DNA of 23,968 nt from a virus: positions 1 to 23,968 of the IMG/VR virus record IMGVR_UViG_3300042475_003226; one strand, given 5' to 3'. Position numbers and translations under genes: made by a program. The notes under the pieces were generated by a model that saw only the letters and a program-made list of their open reading frames with translations, made no database searches and had not been told where the DNA came from. This document shows, in pieces, positions 6,308 to 13,245 of this stretch. Position 1 is the first letter of the stretch, and every line of letters starts with the position of its first letter.

Positions 6308-6582
6308 CTACCTTGATACACTTTATCCAACTGATCGCGGAATTGTTCGATCTTGGCAAGTCTATTAGGCCAGAAGATGTAGTTCTTGTCTGGGTTCTTT
6401 GCCAAGTTGTTGAGTAGTGGCATCATCATATTGTACAGCTTGTTCAGCCTGTCCTCGAGTGTAGCTGCTTCTGCAGATACAGTCGTGATGGTATCTTGTG
6501 CCTCTTGTAGTACTTCTAGCTCTCCCTCATCTACGATGGAGAAGCCGAAGTCGAATGATTCGTCTAGTTTGATGTTAGCCAT
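6304..6582 (-). CDS. Hypothetical protein between gp43 and uvsX, 92 aa
   Basis: I start it at the ATG at 6582, which overlaps the TAA of the polymerase gene by one base; the longer frame would need a TTG. The N-terminus is MANIKLDESFDFGFSIVDEG. A predicted coiled-coil follows (LEVLQEAQDTITTVSAEAAT, then LEDRLNKLYNMMMPLLNNL), and the end is PNRLAKIEQFRDQLDKVYQGS. The position suggests a replication-linked role, but no domain is recognised. Confidence 0.7.
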   Translation of the reverse strand: MANIKLDESFDFGFSIVDEGELEVLQEAQDTITTVSAEAATLEDRLNKLYNMMMPLLNNLAKNPDKNYIFWPNRLAKIEQFRDQLDKVYQGS

Positions 6583-9137
6583 TAGTTCCAAAGGTCCTCT
6601 AGTGTGTATGTCTTTTCTGTCTTCCAGTTAATACTATCACAGATCGTCTTAATCGGTTCAAGATATGACTTATCGAACTGCATAGTGCGATCGATGTATC
6701 GGTCCAAACCAAACTCTGTCGGAAGTCCTCCTGGCGATGCAATCACATTACATTGGATAGGGTTAGGTGTCTTGAGATAGGAGTACTTGATCTTCTGTCC
6801 ATCCTCAATCGCTTCGTACTTCTTCTCTAGCTTGTGCACACGAAGAAGGTGGTTGTACATTAGTGCACCCTTCACGTTGATGGGCGTACCCTTCTTGAAG
6901 ATAGAGCCAGCATCCTTATATTTATTTAAGTCGGACACAGAACGAGGAGAAGCAACCAACTCAAAAGCCAGATCATCATACTCCTTACGGAAGTCGGCGA
7001 CGAACTTCTGCATATCATCTTCTGTAGAGTTCATGATAAGGCTAAGTGTGTCCTTAATAGCTTTACGACAGACCATAGGAGTCGAAGTACGGATAGCTTC
7101 GATACCAGCCATCTTGAGCTTGGGCTCACTATACGCAACACCTTCTTGGTTCCATACATTGAGGATGTAGCGCTTCTTAGCTGTCCAGATACCCTTCTCA
7201 GCAATACACTCACGCTTCATCTTCATCTTCTGAGCATAGCCATTCACATATTGACACAGCTCTTCGTACTTCTTGTCGATGAACGGCTCGAGGAGTTGAA
7301 GTGATACCTTATCGAGATAGGCAACGCACTGCTCGGTAGTCATTTCCTTACCAGCAAGCTCAATGAACTTATCGGCCTTCATGTATACAGAGTCAGTGTC
7401 ACACGCAATGACATAGTCGAAGTCTTCGGTCTTGAACGTCTTATTGAGAAGTTCGTTCAGCTTACGTTCGATCCACCGAGTAGTCAGCTGACCACAAGAT
7501 GTAATCGCCTCAGCAAACTCTGCACGATACCAACGGTTGTAGATGTTAGCAAGAGCACCATATCCGGAGTTCAACTGAATCTTCTTTGCCATCTGAAGGT
7601 TGTTGTACTTAGCAACGTCCTTCTCGAGCTGAACACTCTTCTGCTGCTCGAGCTGCTTCTTAGACTCGATCATCTGGTTCTTGTAGACCACACGGTCGTT
7701 ATACATCTTCTCCATCAGAGCAGGGAGGAACCCTTGCTTCGACCTGGAGAATGTGCGCATGTTAGCAGTACACGTCAGGTCGTTGTCCTGGAGATACTTA
7801 CGACGATCGGCGTTGAGATATCCATCCTGCATCATCATAACAAGAGGTTCAGCCTTGTCTGGTCCTTCACTGAGGTGGATAGGAGCATCAGGGAACACGC
7901 CCTTGTACGTATCAGGAGAGATATTGTACTGCATGATGATATGAGGATATAGAGAGTTCAAGTCGAGTGACACAACCCACTTATGCTCACCAACCTGAGG
8001 ATCCTTCACATAGCCACCCAGGATAGTGTCTCTGGCATCTCCGACCTTCACAGGAGGGATCACATAGCAACGATCAAGCAGATAGTTGTGGATGATCACA
8101 TCCCACAGTCCCACCGTAGTGAACGTGTCATGGTAGTTGACCTTGGCATCGTAGGCCATGGCCATCACAAGCTCAATCAGCTTCAACTTGTCGTCTAGCT
8201 TGTCGACGAGCTCTACGTCTCGGATGTTATACTCTGTGTAGCGCTGCCAGTCCTTTACCTGGAGGTCAGCGAGTGTTCCGAGATCAGAGTAGTCGGTCTT
8301 CTTCTCTCCAAGCTCTTCATAGCACACATGGTCGAGAGAATACGACTCTTGTGGGGTGTATGCGAACTTCTTGTAGAGCTGGATGTAGTCGAGGATGTTG
8401 AGACCGTAGATGTCCCAGACAATCTGCATATCCTCTACACCAAACTGTTTGATCGAACGAGACTTGACGATGCCCCATGGAGACAACTTCTTCACAGCAC
8501 TCTCGCCAAGGACACGAGCAACACGGTTGATGATGTAGGGAATATCGAAGAAGTCGATGTTCCAACCAGTGACAATGTGAGGTGAATACTCAACCGAGTT
8601 CCACACGTCAAGGAACGAACGCAAGAGTGCAGTCTCATCGACACACTTGTAATAGGTAACGTTCTCTGGATCCTTGTTATCGAATGGCTGACATCCGAAC
8701 ACAGCCTTCTTGCCTTTGCGAGAGATAGTGATCAGAGTGATCTCATTCTCTGCTAGCTCGGGCTTGGGAAAGCCTTTGCTGTTCGCAATGTCGACTTCGA
8801 TGTCGAGTGACACAACGGACGTCAGAGAGGGATCGTAGTTGATCTCTCCCTTGTAGGTGTCGTAGATGTACATGAAGTGAAACTTATCGAAGCCATACAT
8901 CGGCATGCCAGCAACGTCTTTGTACTGACGGATGTAATCCCGACAGTCTCGGATTGAGTCGAAGTGCAGCTTGTCGACAGGCTTACCATCGATCGTCTTG
9001 TACTTTGTATCCGTACGACATGGCACGAACATGTACGGCTTGTAAGGAACCCTCTTCATGATAGGCTTACCGTCTTCGAAGCCTCTCACAAGAAGTTCGT
9101 TGCCCAGGGGGTCGACACGGGTGTAGAATGTGCTCAT
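6582..9137 (-). CDS. 43: Family B DNA polymerase, T4 gp43-like
   Basis: The 851-aa protein has a complete proofreading exonuclease and polymerase. Exo I is LDIEVD (Asp112, Glu114), Exo II is WNIDFFDIPY (Asp195 and Asp198) and Exo III is EYNIRDVEL (Asp307). Polymerase motif A is SLDLNSLYPHI (Asp392), motif B is KKIQLNSGYGALAN (518-531), and motif C is CDTDSVY with Asp580 and Asp582. All catalytic acidic residues are kept, so the enzyme should be active. The length is slightly below T4 gp43 (898 aa). GGAG precedes the ATG, and a near-consensus promoter lies at 9159-9186. It heads the replication run. Confidence 0.95.
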   Translation of the reverse strand: MSTFYTRVDPLGNELLVRGFEDGKPIMKRVPYKPYMFVPCRTDTKYKTIDGKPVDKLHFDSIRDCRDYIRQYKDVAGMPMYGFDKFHFMYIYDTYKGEINYDPSLTSVVSLDIEVDIANSKGFPKPELAENEITLITISRKGKKAVFGCQPFDNKDPENVTYYKCVDETALLRSFLDVWNSVEYSPHIVTGWNIDFFDIPYIINRVARVLGESAVKKLSPWGIVKSRSIKQFGVEDMQIVWDIYGLNILDYIQLYKKFAYTPQESYSLDHVCYEELGEKKTDYSDLGTLADLQVKDWQRYTEYNIRDVELVDKLDDKLKLIELVMAMAYDAKVNYHDTFTTVGLWDVIIHNYLLDRCYVIPPVKVGDARDTILGGYVKDPQVGEHKWVVSLDLNSLYPHIIMQYNISPDTYKGVFPDAPIHLSEGPDKAEPLVMMMQDGYLNADRRKYLQDNDLTCTANMRTFSRSKQGFLPALMEKMYNDRVVYKNQMIESKKQLEQQKSVQLEKDVAKYNNLQMAKKIQLNSGYGALANIYNRWYRAEFAEAITSCGQLTTRWIERKLNELLNKTFKTEDFDYVIACDTDSVYMKADKFIELAGKEMTTEQCVAYLDKVSLQLLEPFIDKKYEELCQYVNGYAQKMKMKRECIAEKGIWTAKKRYILNVWNQEGVAYSEPKLKMAGIEAIRTSTPMVCRKAIKDTLSLIMNSTEDDMQKFVADFRKEYDDLAFELVASPRSVSDLNKYKDAGSIFKKGTPINVKGALMYNHLLRVHKLEKKYEAIEDGQKIKYSYLKTPNPIQCNVIASPGGLPTEFGLDRYIDRTMQFDKSYLEPIKTICDSINWKTEKTYTLEDLWN

Positions 9138-9158
9138 ATACTCTCCAATTGACTCCCT

Positions 9159-9186
9159 ATTATAAATACTTTTTGAATTAAGTCAA
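9159..9186 (-). promoter_or_regulatory. Near-consensus sigma70 promoter of DNA polymerase
   Basis: TTGACT (9181-9186), a 16-bp spacer, then TATAAT (9159-9164). The -10 shares bases with a plus-strand TATAAATA late box, so early and late promoters overlap back to back. Confidence 0.75.
9161..9168 (+). promoter_or_regulatory. T4-late-type promoter of the lysis genes
   Basis: TATAAATA on the plus strand, 38 bases before the first lysis ATG. It is the only promoter-like site for the two plus-strand genes, which are expected to be expressed late. Confidence 0.65.
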
Positions 9187-9205
9187 GCCCTAATCGAGGT
9201 ATTCT

Positions 9206-9655
9206 ATGTCTGTATTTTCTTTTTTCAGTACTCCACCCATCGCGTCCTTTGAGCAACTAGAGCTCGAAAAGGGTAAGGTGCAGCTCACTATTATGAAGAT
9301 GGCCGCCGCTATTCTTGGCACTATCATGATTGCGGTTGTGTTTATTTTTCTCATTGGCATGTTCATGCCTAATCATCTTATCGACAACAATGAGATTTTC
9401 AAAATCATTGGCCCAGCATTCTCTACTATTGTAGGTGCTTTCGTTGGAGCCTTTGCTACTATGATGGGTATGAAGGTGTCTGAGCTAGACACGAATGTAA
9501 AGACCCAGGAGCTGGGCAAGACAGATCATAAAGAGCTAGCAGAAGCTCACAAGATCAACGCAGAAGCTGAATCGATCGAAACAGACAACGAAATCAAAAT
9601 GATGGCAGCTGTCGACAAGTATCTTGATTCAGACGAAGACCACGGCCCATTCTAA
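9206..9655 (+). CDS. Two-TM membrane protein, probable holin
   Basis: The 149-aa protein has two strong membrane segments, about residues 33-53 (AILGTIMIAVVFIFLIGMF) and 66-88 (IIGPAFSTIVGAFVGAFATM). A charged helical C-terminal tail of about 60 residues follows. Its position directly before the endolysin, with only 10 bases between, and its late promoter are typical of a holin that opens the inner membrane. A CGAGG ribosome site precedes the ATG. No sequence family is recognised, so holin is an inference from topology and context. Confidence 0.6.
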   Translation: MSVFSFFSTPPIASFEQLELEKGKVQLTIMKMAAAILGTIMIAVVFIFLIGMFMPNHLIDNNEIFKIIGPAFSTIVGAFVGAFATMMGMKVSELDTNVKTQELGKTDHKELAEAHKINAEAESIETDNEIKMMAAVDKYLDSDEDHGPF

Positions 9656-9665
9656 GGAGTATATT

Positions 9666-10850
9666 GTGACCCAACTAACAGAACATTTTAATCTAGCAGA
9701 GATGATCGTTTCTCCTACAGCAAAGAAACTCGGTCTTCCCAACACGCCAACACCACAGCACATTGAGAACATGCGCTACTGCTGCGAGAAGATCCTCGAA
9801 CCAGTACGGGCAAAGTTCGGCCCAGTAACGATCAACTCATCATATAGAGCACCTGCTGTCAACAAGGCAGTAGGTGGTTCGGCTACTTCACAACACGTTA
9901 ACGGCCAAGCAATTGACTTCGAAGTTAAGGGTGTTGATAATAAGAAAGTAGCTGACTGGGTTGCTGACAACCTTGAGTTCGATCAGGTCATCCTTGAGTT
10001 CTACTCCGCTGGTGACAAGAACTCTGGATGGGTACATGCTTCGATCAAGAAAGAAGGCGGCAATCGCAAGATGCGTATGATCGCTTCTAAGTCGAAGGCC
10101 GGTGGGACGAAGTACACTCAGGTTGCTGACTTTGATCCATCAACGACTCGCGAAGCAGGAGCTCCTCCAACATCGAGTCCAGCAGCTGCTCCAGCTCAGT
10201 CGGCTGGTCAAAAGGCAGCTCCAGTTGCAGCGGGTCTTGGTCCATTAGCAGCTCTCCAATCTAAGTGCGGCATTGCTGCCGATGGTAAGTGGGGTCCTGG
10301 TACTTATAAGGCGGCGAGAGATTTCTTCAAGCTGTCCAACAACCAAGCAGCTCACTTCTTTGGTCAGTGTGCTCACGAGTCGGGTGGCTTCAATGTCTTT
10401 TCAGAAAACCTTAACTACTCAGACAAGGGCCTCAACGGGATCTTCAAGAAGTACTTCCCAACGATTGCTTCGACAGCAGGATATGCTCGCAAGCCAGAGA
10501 AGATTGCAAACAAAGTGTATGCTAATCGGATGGGGAACGGACCAGAAGCCTCTGGAGATGGCTGGAAGTATCGTGGTCGAGGCCCGATCCAACTGACCGG
10601 GAAAGCGAATTATACAGCCTTTGCCGCCGACATTGGACGTCACGACGTTTTAACGAATCCTGATCTTGTGGTAGGGGAGTTGGCTTTTGAGTCTGCATTG
10701 TGGTTCTTCCGTAAGAATGGTCTGCTGGCTGTTGCAGATAAGGGTGTAACCGATGCAGTGATCACTCAGATCACAAAGCGTGTCAATGGTGGGACTCATG
10801 GCCTAGACGATAGGCTTAAGAAAACCAAACAGTACGCCAACTGGGGATAA
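9666..10850 (+). CDS. Modular endolysin: M15 peptidase plus GH19 glycosidase
   Basis: I choose the GTG start at 9666 because TAAGGAG lies 7 nt upstream; a TTG further upstream would overlap the holin gene. The 394-aa product has an N-terminal M15A peptidase: SYRAPAVNKAVGG, SQHVNGQAIDFE with His77 and Asp84, and WVHAS with His124. A Pro/Ala-rich linker spans roughly 160-191. The C-terminal GH19 domain resembles lysozyme/chitinase, with FGQCAHESGGF (catalytic Glu238), WKYRGRGPIQLTG (about 300-312) and VNGG. Together they would cut both the peptide stems and the glycan strands of peptidoglycan. No signal peptide is seen, which fits holin-dependent release. Confidence 0.88.
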   Translation: MTQLTEHFNLAEMIVSPTAKKLGLPNTPTPQHIENMRYCCEKILEPVRAKFGPVTINSSYRAPAVNKAVGGSATSQHVNGQAIDFEVKGVDNKKVADWVADNLEFDQVILEFYSAGDKNSGWVHASIKKEGGNRKMRMIASKSKAGGTKYTQVADFDPSTTREAGAPPTSSPAAAPAQSAGQKAAPVAAGLGPLAALQSKCGIAADGKWGPGTYKAARDFFKLSNNQAAHFFGQCAHESGGFNVFSENLNYSDKGLNGIFKKYFPTIASTAGYARKPEKIANKVYANRMGNGPEASGDGWKYRGRGPIQLTGKANYTAFAADIGRHDVLTNPDLVVGELAFESALWFFRKNGLLAVADKGVTDAVITQITKRVNGGTHGLDDRLKKTKQYANWG

Positions 10851-10855
10851 AATGG

Positions 10856-10884
10856 GAAGGGGGCTCAAAGGCCCCCTTCTTTTT
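10856..10884 (+). terminator. Intrinsic terminator after the endolysin
   Basis: GAAGGGGGC (10856-10864), a 6-nt loop, GCCCCCTTC (10871-10879), then five Ts. It lies between convergent genes and may also slow minus-strand transcription leaving the Hsp20 gene, although the minus-strand T-run is weaker. Confidence 0.88.
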
Positions 10885-11407
10885 ACTTTGTTTTGCCTTC
10901 TGCCAAGAATTCAGCAGCTTGTGAAGGATACCCTTCCTCTGCATCATGAATCTCAACTTTCTTTGGCTTCTTATGCTCTGGTACAATTGCCTCTAGAGCA
11001 ATCTTCAAAATACCATTTAGCATCGATGCGCCACGAATCTCCACATTGTCAGCAATATTAAACGTACGTGTAAACGGACGCATTGCCAAACCTTGGTAGA
11101 GAACTTGAGGCCATGTCCACTCGCCCCTTGAGTCTTGCTCTGCGGGTTCACCCGATCCAACATTACCCTTGATGATCAACTTATCATCAACGATTTCGAT
11201 CTCGAGATCCTGCTTACCAAAACCAGCGACAGCTAGTTCGATAATGTACTTGTTCTCACAAACCTTCTTAATGTTGTATGGAGGATAGTTTTGAGCGAGC
11301 TTAGCTGTCTGCTCTGCAGCAGCTGCCAGGCGATCGATAAGAGGATCGAATCCTACAAAGAAACGCTGAAATTCGTTCGCCTTCATGAAAGGATTGTCTT
11401 TAAACAT
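10883..11407 (-). CDS. hsp20: Small heat-shock protein, Hsp20/alpha-crystallin (IbpA-like)
   Basis: The 174-aa product has an alpha-crystallin domain at about residues 45-145. Visible landmarks are PPYNIKKVCENKYIIELAVA, DLEIEIVDDKLIIKG, and the AMRPFTRTFNIADNVEIRGA...GILKIAL strand pair that ends such domains. Hsp20 proteins are ATP-independent holdases, and they are common in T4-like marine phages. I use the ATG at 11407 because GGAG sits 8 nt upstream; the longer frame would need TTG. The C-terminal tail is hydrophilic with a HKKPKKVEI stretch. It is read from the same direction as the EF-hand gene 14 bases upstream. Confidence 0.9.
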   Translation of the reverse strand: MFKDNPFMKANEFQRFFVGFDPLIDRLAAAAEQTAKLAQNYPPYNIKKVCENKYIIELAVAGFGKQDLEIEIVDDKLIIKGNVGSGEPAEQDSRGEWTWPQVLYQGLAMRPFTRTFNIADNVEIRGASMLNGILKIALEAIVPEHKKPKKVEIHDAEEGYPSQAAEFLAEGKTK

Positions 11408-11421
11408 ACTGCCGTCTCCAC

Positions 11422-11682
11422 TTACTTGCAACGAGGAAACAGAGTGTAATTGGAATTATACTCGTGGTGAGTAAGTTTTCCATCACTGTTTTCGTCGGCA
11501 TAGTTGAAGATACCATGCTTAACCTTACAACCATGAGAGGTCAGTTCGTCGTATGTAAGAACGTGATCCTGGTTAACATCCAGCGCAGCAAAGCGGACCT
11601 TTGGCGAAGCAAAGGCGGCCGATGAGATGATGCCGGTTGTCATGAGAGCGGCCATAAGGCCTGCGATAATGTACTTAGTCAT
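11422..11682 (-). CDS. Secreted EF-hand calcium-binding protein, 86 aa
   Basis: Residues 1-25 form a Sec signal peptide (basic start, hydrophobic core, cleavage probably after AAFA), so the mature protein is about 60 aa and periplasmic or secreted. Two EF-hand loops are readable, DVNQDHVLTYDE and DENSDGKLTHHE. Each has acidic residues at loop positions 1, 3 or 5 and Glu at 12. Two Cys residues (one mid-domain, one in the final PRCK) could form a disulfide. GGAG precedes the ATG. It has its own promoter and forms a unit with hsp20. The role in infection is unknown; bacterial EF-hand proteins of this type are often periplasmic, and this may be a gene taken from a host. Confidence 0.8.
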   Translation of the reverse strand: MTKYIIAGLMAALMTTGIISSAAFASPKVRFAALDVNQDHVLTYDELTSHGCKVKHGIFNYADENSDGKLTHHEYNSNYTLFPRCK

Positions 11683-11707
11683 TGTGTTCTCCTATTAAGC
11701 GAGATTG

Positions 11708-11736
11708 AAAAATTGCTACCCATTAGGCGTAGCAAT
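11708..11736 (-). terminator. Intrinsic terminator placed over a promoter start point
   Basis: On the minus strand ATTGCTAC (11729-11736) pairs with GTAGCAAT (11712-11719) around a 9-nt loop and is followed by five Ts (11708-11712). It lies between the dCMP deaminase stop and the EF-hand ATG, just downstream of the -10 of the promoter at 11739-11768. Confidence 0.65.
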
Positions 11737-11738
11737 AT

Positions 11739-11768
11739 TATATATGGGTATTAATTTACAAATGTCAA
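11739..11768 (-). promoter_or_regulatory. Promoter of the EF-hand/hsp20 unit
   Basis: Consensus -35 TTGACA (11763-11768) overlaps the TGA stop of dCMP deaminase. The -10 is TATATA (11739-11744, 18-bp spacer) or the overlapping TATAAT (11737-11742, 20-bp spacer). The predicted start is near 11730-11732, inside the 5' arm of the terminator hairpin. Confidence 0.65.
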
Positions 11769-12193
11769 CGGTCTAGTTCAAATAATTCTACACCAGCTTC
11801 CCGGAACATAATATCAGTCACCGCCCAGTTAAACCCATTGTCTTCGCGATCAGGCTTATACGTAACGACTTGCTTGATGCCCTTTTGGATAATAGACTTG
11901 GCACATTCAGCACATGGCTTGAGAGCAGCATACATTGTGCAGCCCTTCACCATCAGAGGCGCGTTGTCTAGGGCGTTGCGCTCTGCATGGGCGACGAAGA
12001 GATGTTTAACCTCCCGGTCTTGATAGCGACTGTCATCATCGTGTACGCCGCGAGGAAAGCCGTTATACCCAACAGAAACCACTCTTTTTTCGTCATCTAC
12101 AATCACAGCTCCTACTTTAGTACGGGGATCCTTAGACCACTGTGCGACGTGATCTGCAAGGTCGAGAAAGCGCTTATCCCATTTATTTAACAT
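11765..12193 (-). CDS. cd: dCMP deaminase
   Basis: The 142-aa enzyme belongs to the zinc-dependent cytidine/deoxycytidylate deaminase family, which turns dCMP into dUMP for dTTP synthesis. The zinc site and catalytic Glu are clear: VAHAERNAL (His69, Glu71) and KPCAECAKSI (Cys94, Cys97). The N-terminal VGAVIVDDEKRVVSVGYNGFPRG is typical of dCMP deaminases rather than tRNA or guanine deaminases. Single-domain length is near the bacterial enzymes and shorter than T4 Cd (193 aa). It starts inside the end of the upstream metallopeptidase-like gene (11-bp overlap). A role in phage nucleotide supply is expected. Confidence 0.92.
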   Translation of the reverse strand: MLNKWDKRFLDLADHVAQWSKDPRTKVGAVIVDDEKRVVSVGYNGFPRGVHDDDSRYQDREVKHLFVAHAERNALDNAPLMVKGCTMYAALKPCAECAKSIIQKGIKQVVTYKPDREDNGFNWAVTDIMFREAGVELFELDR

Positions 12194-12653
12194 TGTGCTG
12201 AACCCACTTCACGTAGAGACCGACTTCACGGCCGTACGCTTCGATCTCCCAAGGAGCATCGTAGTAGTGATCTTCCTTGCCCTTCGGCTTCCAAACCTGA
12301 CCCATCCACTTTGACGACATCTTAAGACCGCCGCGCGTAGGAACCATGACACCGCTCTGCAGCTCGTTCTTGGCATGCTGCTTGACGTGAACCATCTCAT
12401 GACCGAGCGTCTTGATCATCTCTCCGATGTCGCTCTGGGCCTTGAGACCGATCGTGAACCACCGAGGATTGCGAACGCCGTCCTCATCGACGCACTCGCC
12501 TTCGACGTCGAGATTCTTACTGACATCGATATCGAGAACGAGGTTCCGGACCATCCGCGGATCCATCAACTGCTCTGCGAAAAACTTCGCGGCCCGGATC
12601 AGCTGATCTTTCTGCCCGCGCTTACTTCCCATACCTGTCACTGTGATCTGCAT
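12183..12653 (-). CDS. HExxH metallopeptidase-like protein, 156 aa
   Basis: A zinc-protease motif TLGHEMVHVKQH is present with His85, Glu86 and His89. About 50 residues later APWEIEAYGREVG offers a possible third ligand or support residue. The layout resembles SprT-like or small 'gluzincin' phage proteins. The N-terminal part is basic. No signal peptide is visible, so it acts in the cytoplasm if active. The ATG at 12653 has AAGGAAA upstream, and a promoter (12680-12708) is buried in the gene before it. The substrate is unknown; proteolytic activity is inferred from the motif alone. Confidence 0.7.
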   Translation of the reverse strand: MQITVTGMGSKRGQKDQLIRAAKFFAEQLMDPRMVRNLVLDIDVSKNLDVEGECVDEDGVRNPRWFTIGLKAQSDIGEMIKTLGHEMVHVKQHAKNELQSGVMVPTRGGLKMSSKWMGQVWKPKGKEDHYYDAPWEIEAYGREVGLYVKWVQHNVK

Positions 12654-12859
12654 ATCGGTTTCCTTAAGTCTGTATATACAGTATCCCGGAGCTCGGCTAA
12701 TATGTCAACAGTTTTCTCTCGGATGTCGCTAGAAATATCTTCTGCGATTTCAAAGCCTTCGCCGAAGTAGGAGAGCAGCATCTCTGCAGACCTACGGTTC
12801 CGAGTCGTGCGGACTGCGATAGCAGGATACGCAGTTTCGATGATGTGGAAGACTGGCAT
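12638..12859 (-). CDS. Hypothetical protein, 73 aa
   Basis: I start it at the ATG at 12859 (MPVFHIIETAYPAIAVRTTR), which shares one base with the TGA stop of the 107-aa gene. The longer frame would overlap that gene by nearly 90 bases. The C-terminal half is acidic and helical (GEGFEIAEDISSDIREKTVD). Its 3' end carries the promoter at 12680-12708 and overlaps the metallopeptidase-like gene by 16 bases. Family not recognised. Confidence 0.6.
   Translation of the reverse strand: MPVFHIIETAYPAIAVRTTRNRRSAEMLLSYFGEGFEIAEDISSDIREKTVDILAELRDTVYTDLRKPICRSQ
12680..12708 (-). promoter_or_regulatory. Intragenic promoter for the metallopeptidase/dCMP deaminase pair
   Basis: TTGACA (12703-12708), a 17-bp spacer, GATACT (12680-12685), then GTATATAC. 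It matches the repeated family in hexamers and downstream TATAT but lacks the A/T palindrome. It lies inside the coding frame of the 73-aa gene. Confidence 0.55.
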
Positions 12860-13182
12860 CAGAGAGCGGTGAAGCCAAACGAAGCGCAACGGAACTTGGA
12901 ACCATCTTCCATCACAAGGATATCGCCAACCGACATCGACGAGCAACGGCCGAGCTTCTCGACGATGTTGTCAGAACCTTCCCAAAGGTTCATTAGGCGG
13001 AAGGCATCTTCCATGTCGTCAGTGTAGACGTTAGCAACGTGAGTGTAGTGTTCGAAGTTTTCTGCCTTGAACATCGAGTCGAACGAACGATCGAAGTAGG
13101 CCTTCAGCTTAGGCGAGGAGCCGCCGGCATTGGAGACGGTGATTTCCGAGTCGGTGAGCTGGATCTGGTAAACCTTAATCAT
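12859..13182 (-). CDS. Hypothetical phage protein, 107 aa
   Basis: A soluble protein starting MIKVYQIQLTDSEITVSNAG. The C-terminal segment reads RCSSMSVGDILVMEDGSKFR then CASFGF. The 'SMSVGD...G...C.S.GF' ending is a pattern I associate with small proteins of plasmids and phages of unknown role, so it may be a widespread family. It has a strong repeat-family promoter directly upstream (13214-13242) and is coupled to the 73-aa gene by a one-base overlap. Confidence 0.65.
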   Translation of the reverse strand: MIKVYQIQLTDSEITVSNAGGSSPKLKAYFDRSFDSMFKAENFEHYTHVANVYTDDMEDAFRLMNLWEGSDNIVEKLGRCSSMSVGDILVMEDGSKFRCASFGFTAL

Positions 13183-13213
13183 TCTGTATCTTCCTTTTCA
13201 AACCTTATAATTC

Positions 13214-13242
13214 CTTATCCGGTCTTTTTCAGAAAAAGGCAA
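13214..13242 (-). promoter_or_regulatory. Repeat-family promoter with palindromic spacer
   Basis: TTGCCT (13237-13242), a 17-bp spacer TTTTCTGAAAAAGACCG, GATAAG (13214-13219), then GAATTATAAGG. The dyad CTTTTT-CT-GAAAAAG is perfect. It begins 4 bases after the stop of the cyclase gene, and no other terminator separates the two. Confidence 0.7.
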
Positions 13243-13245
13243 CAG

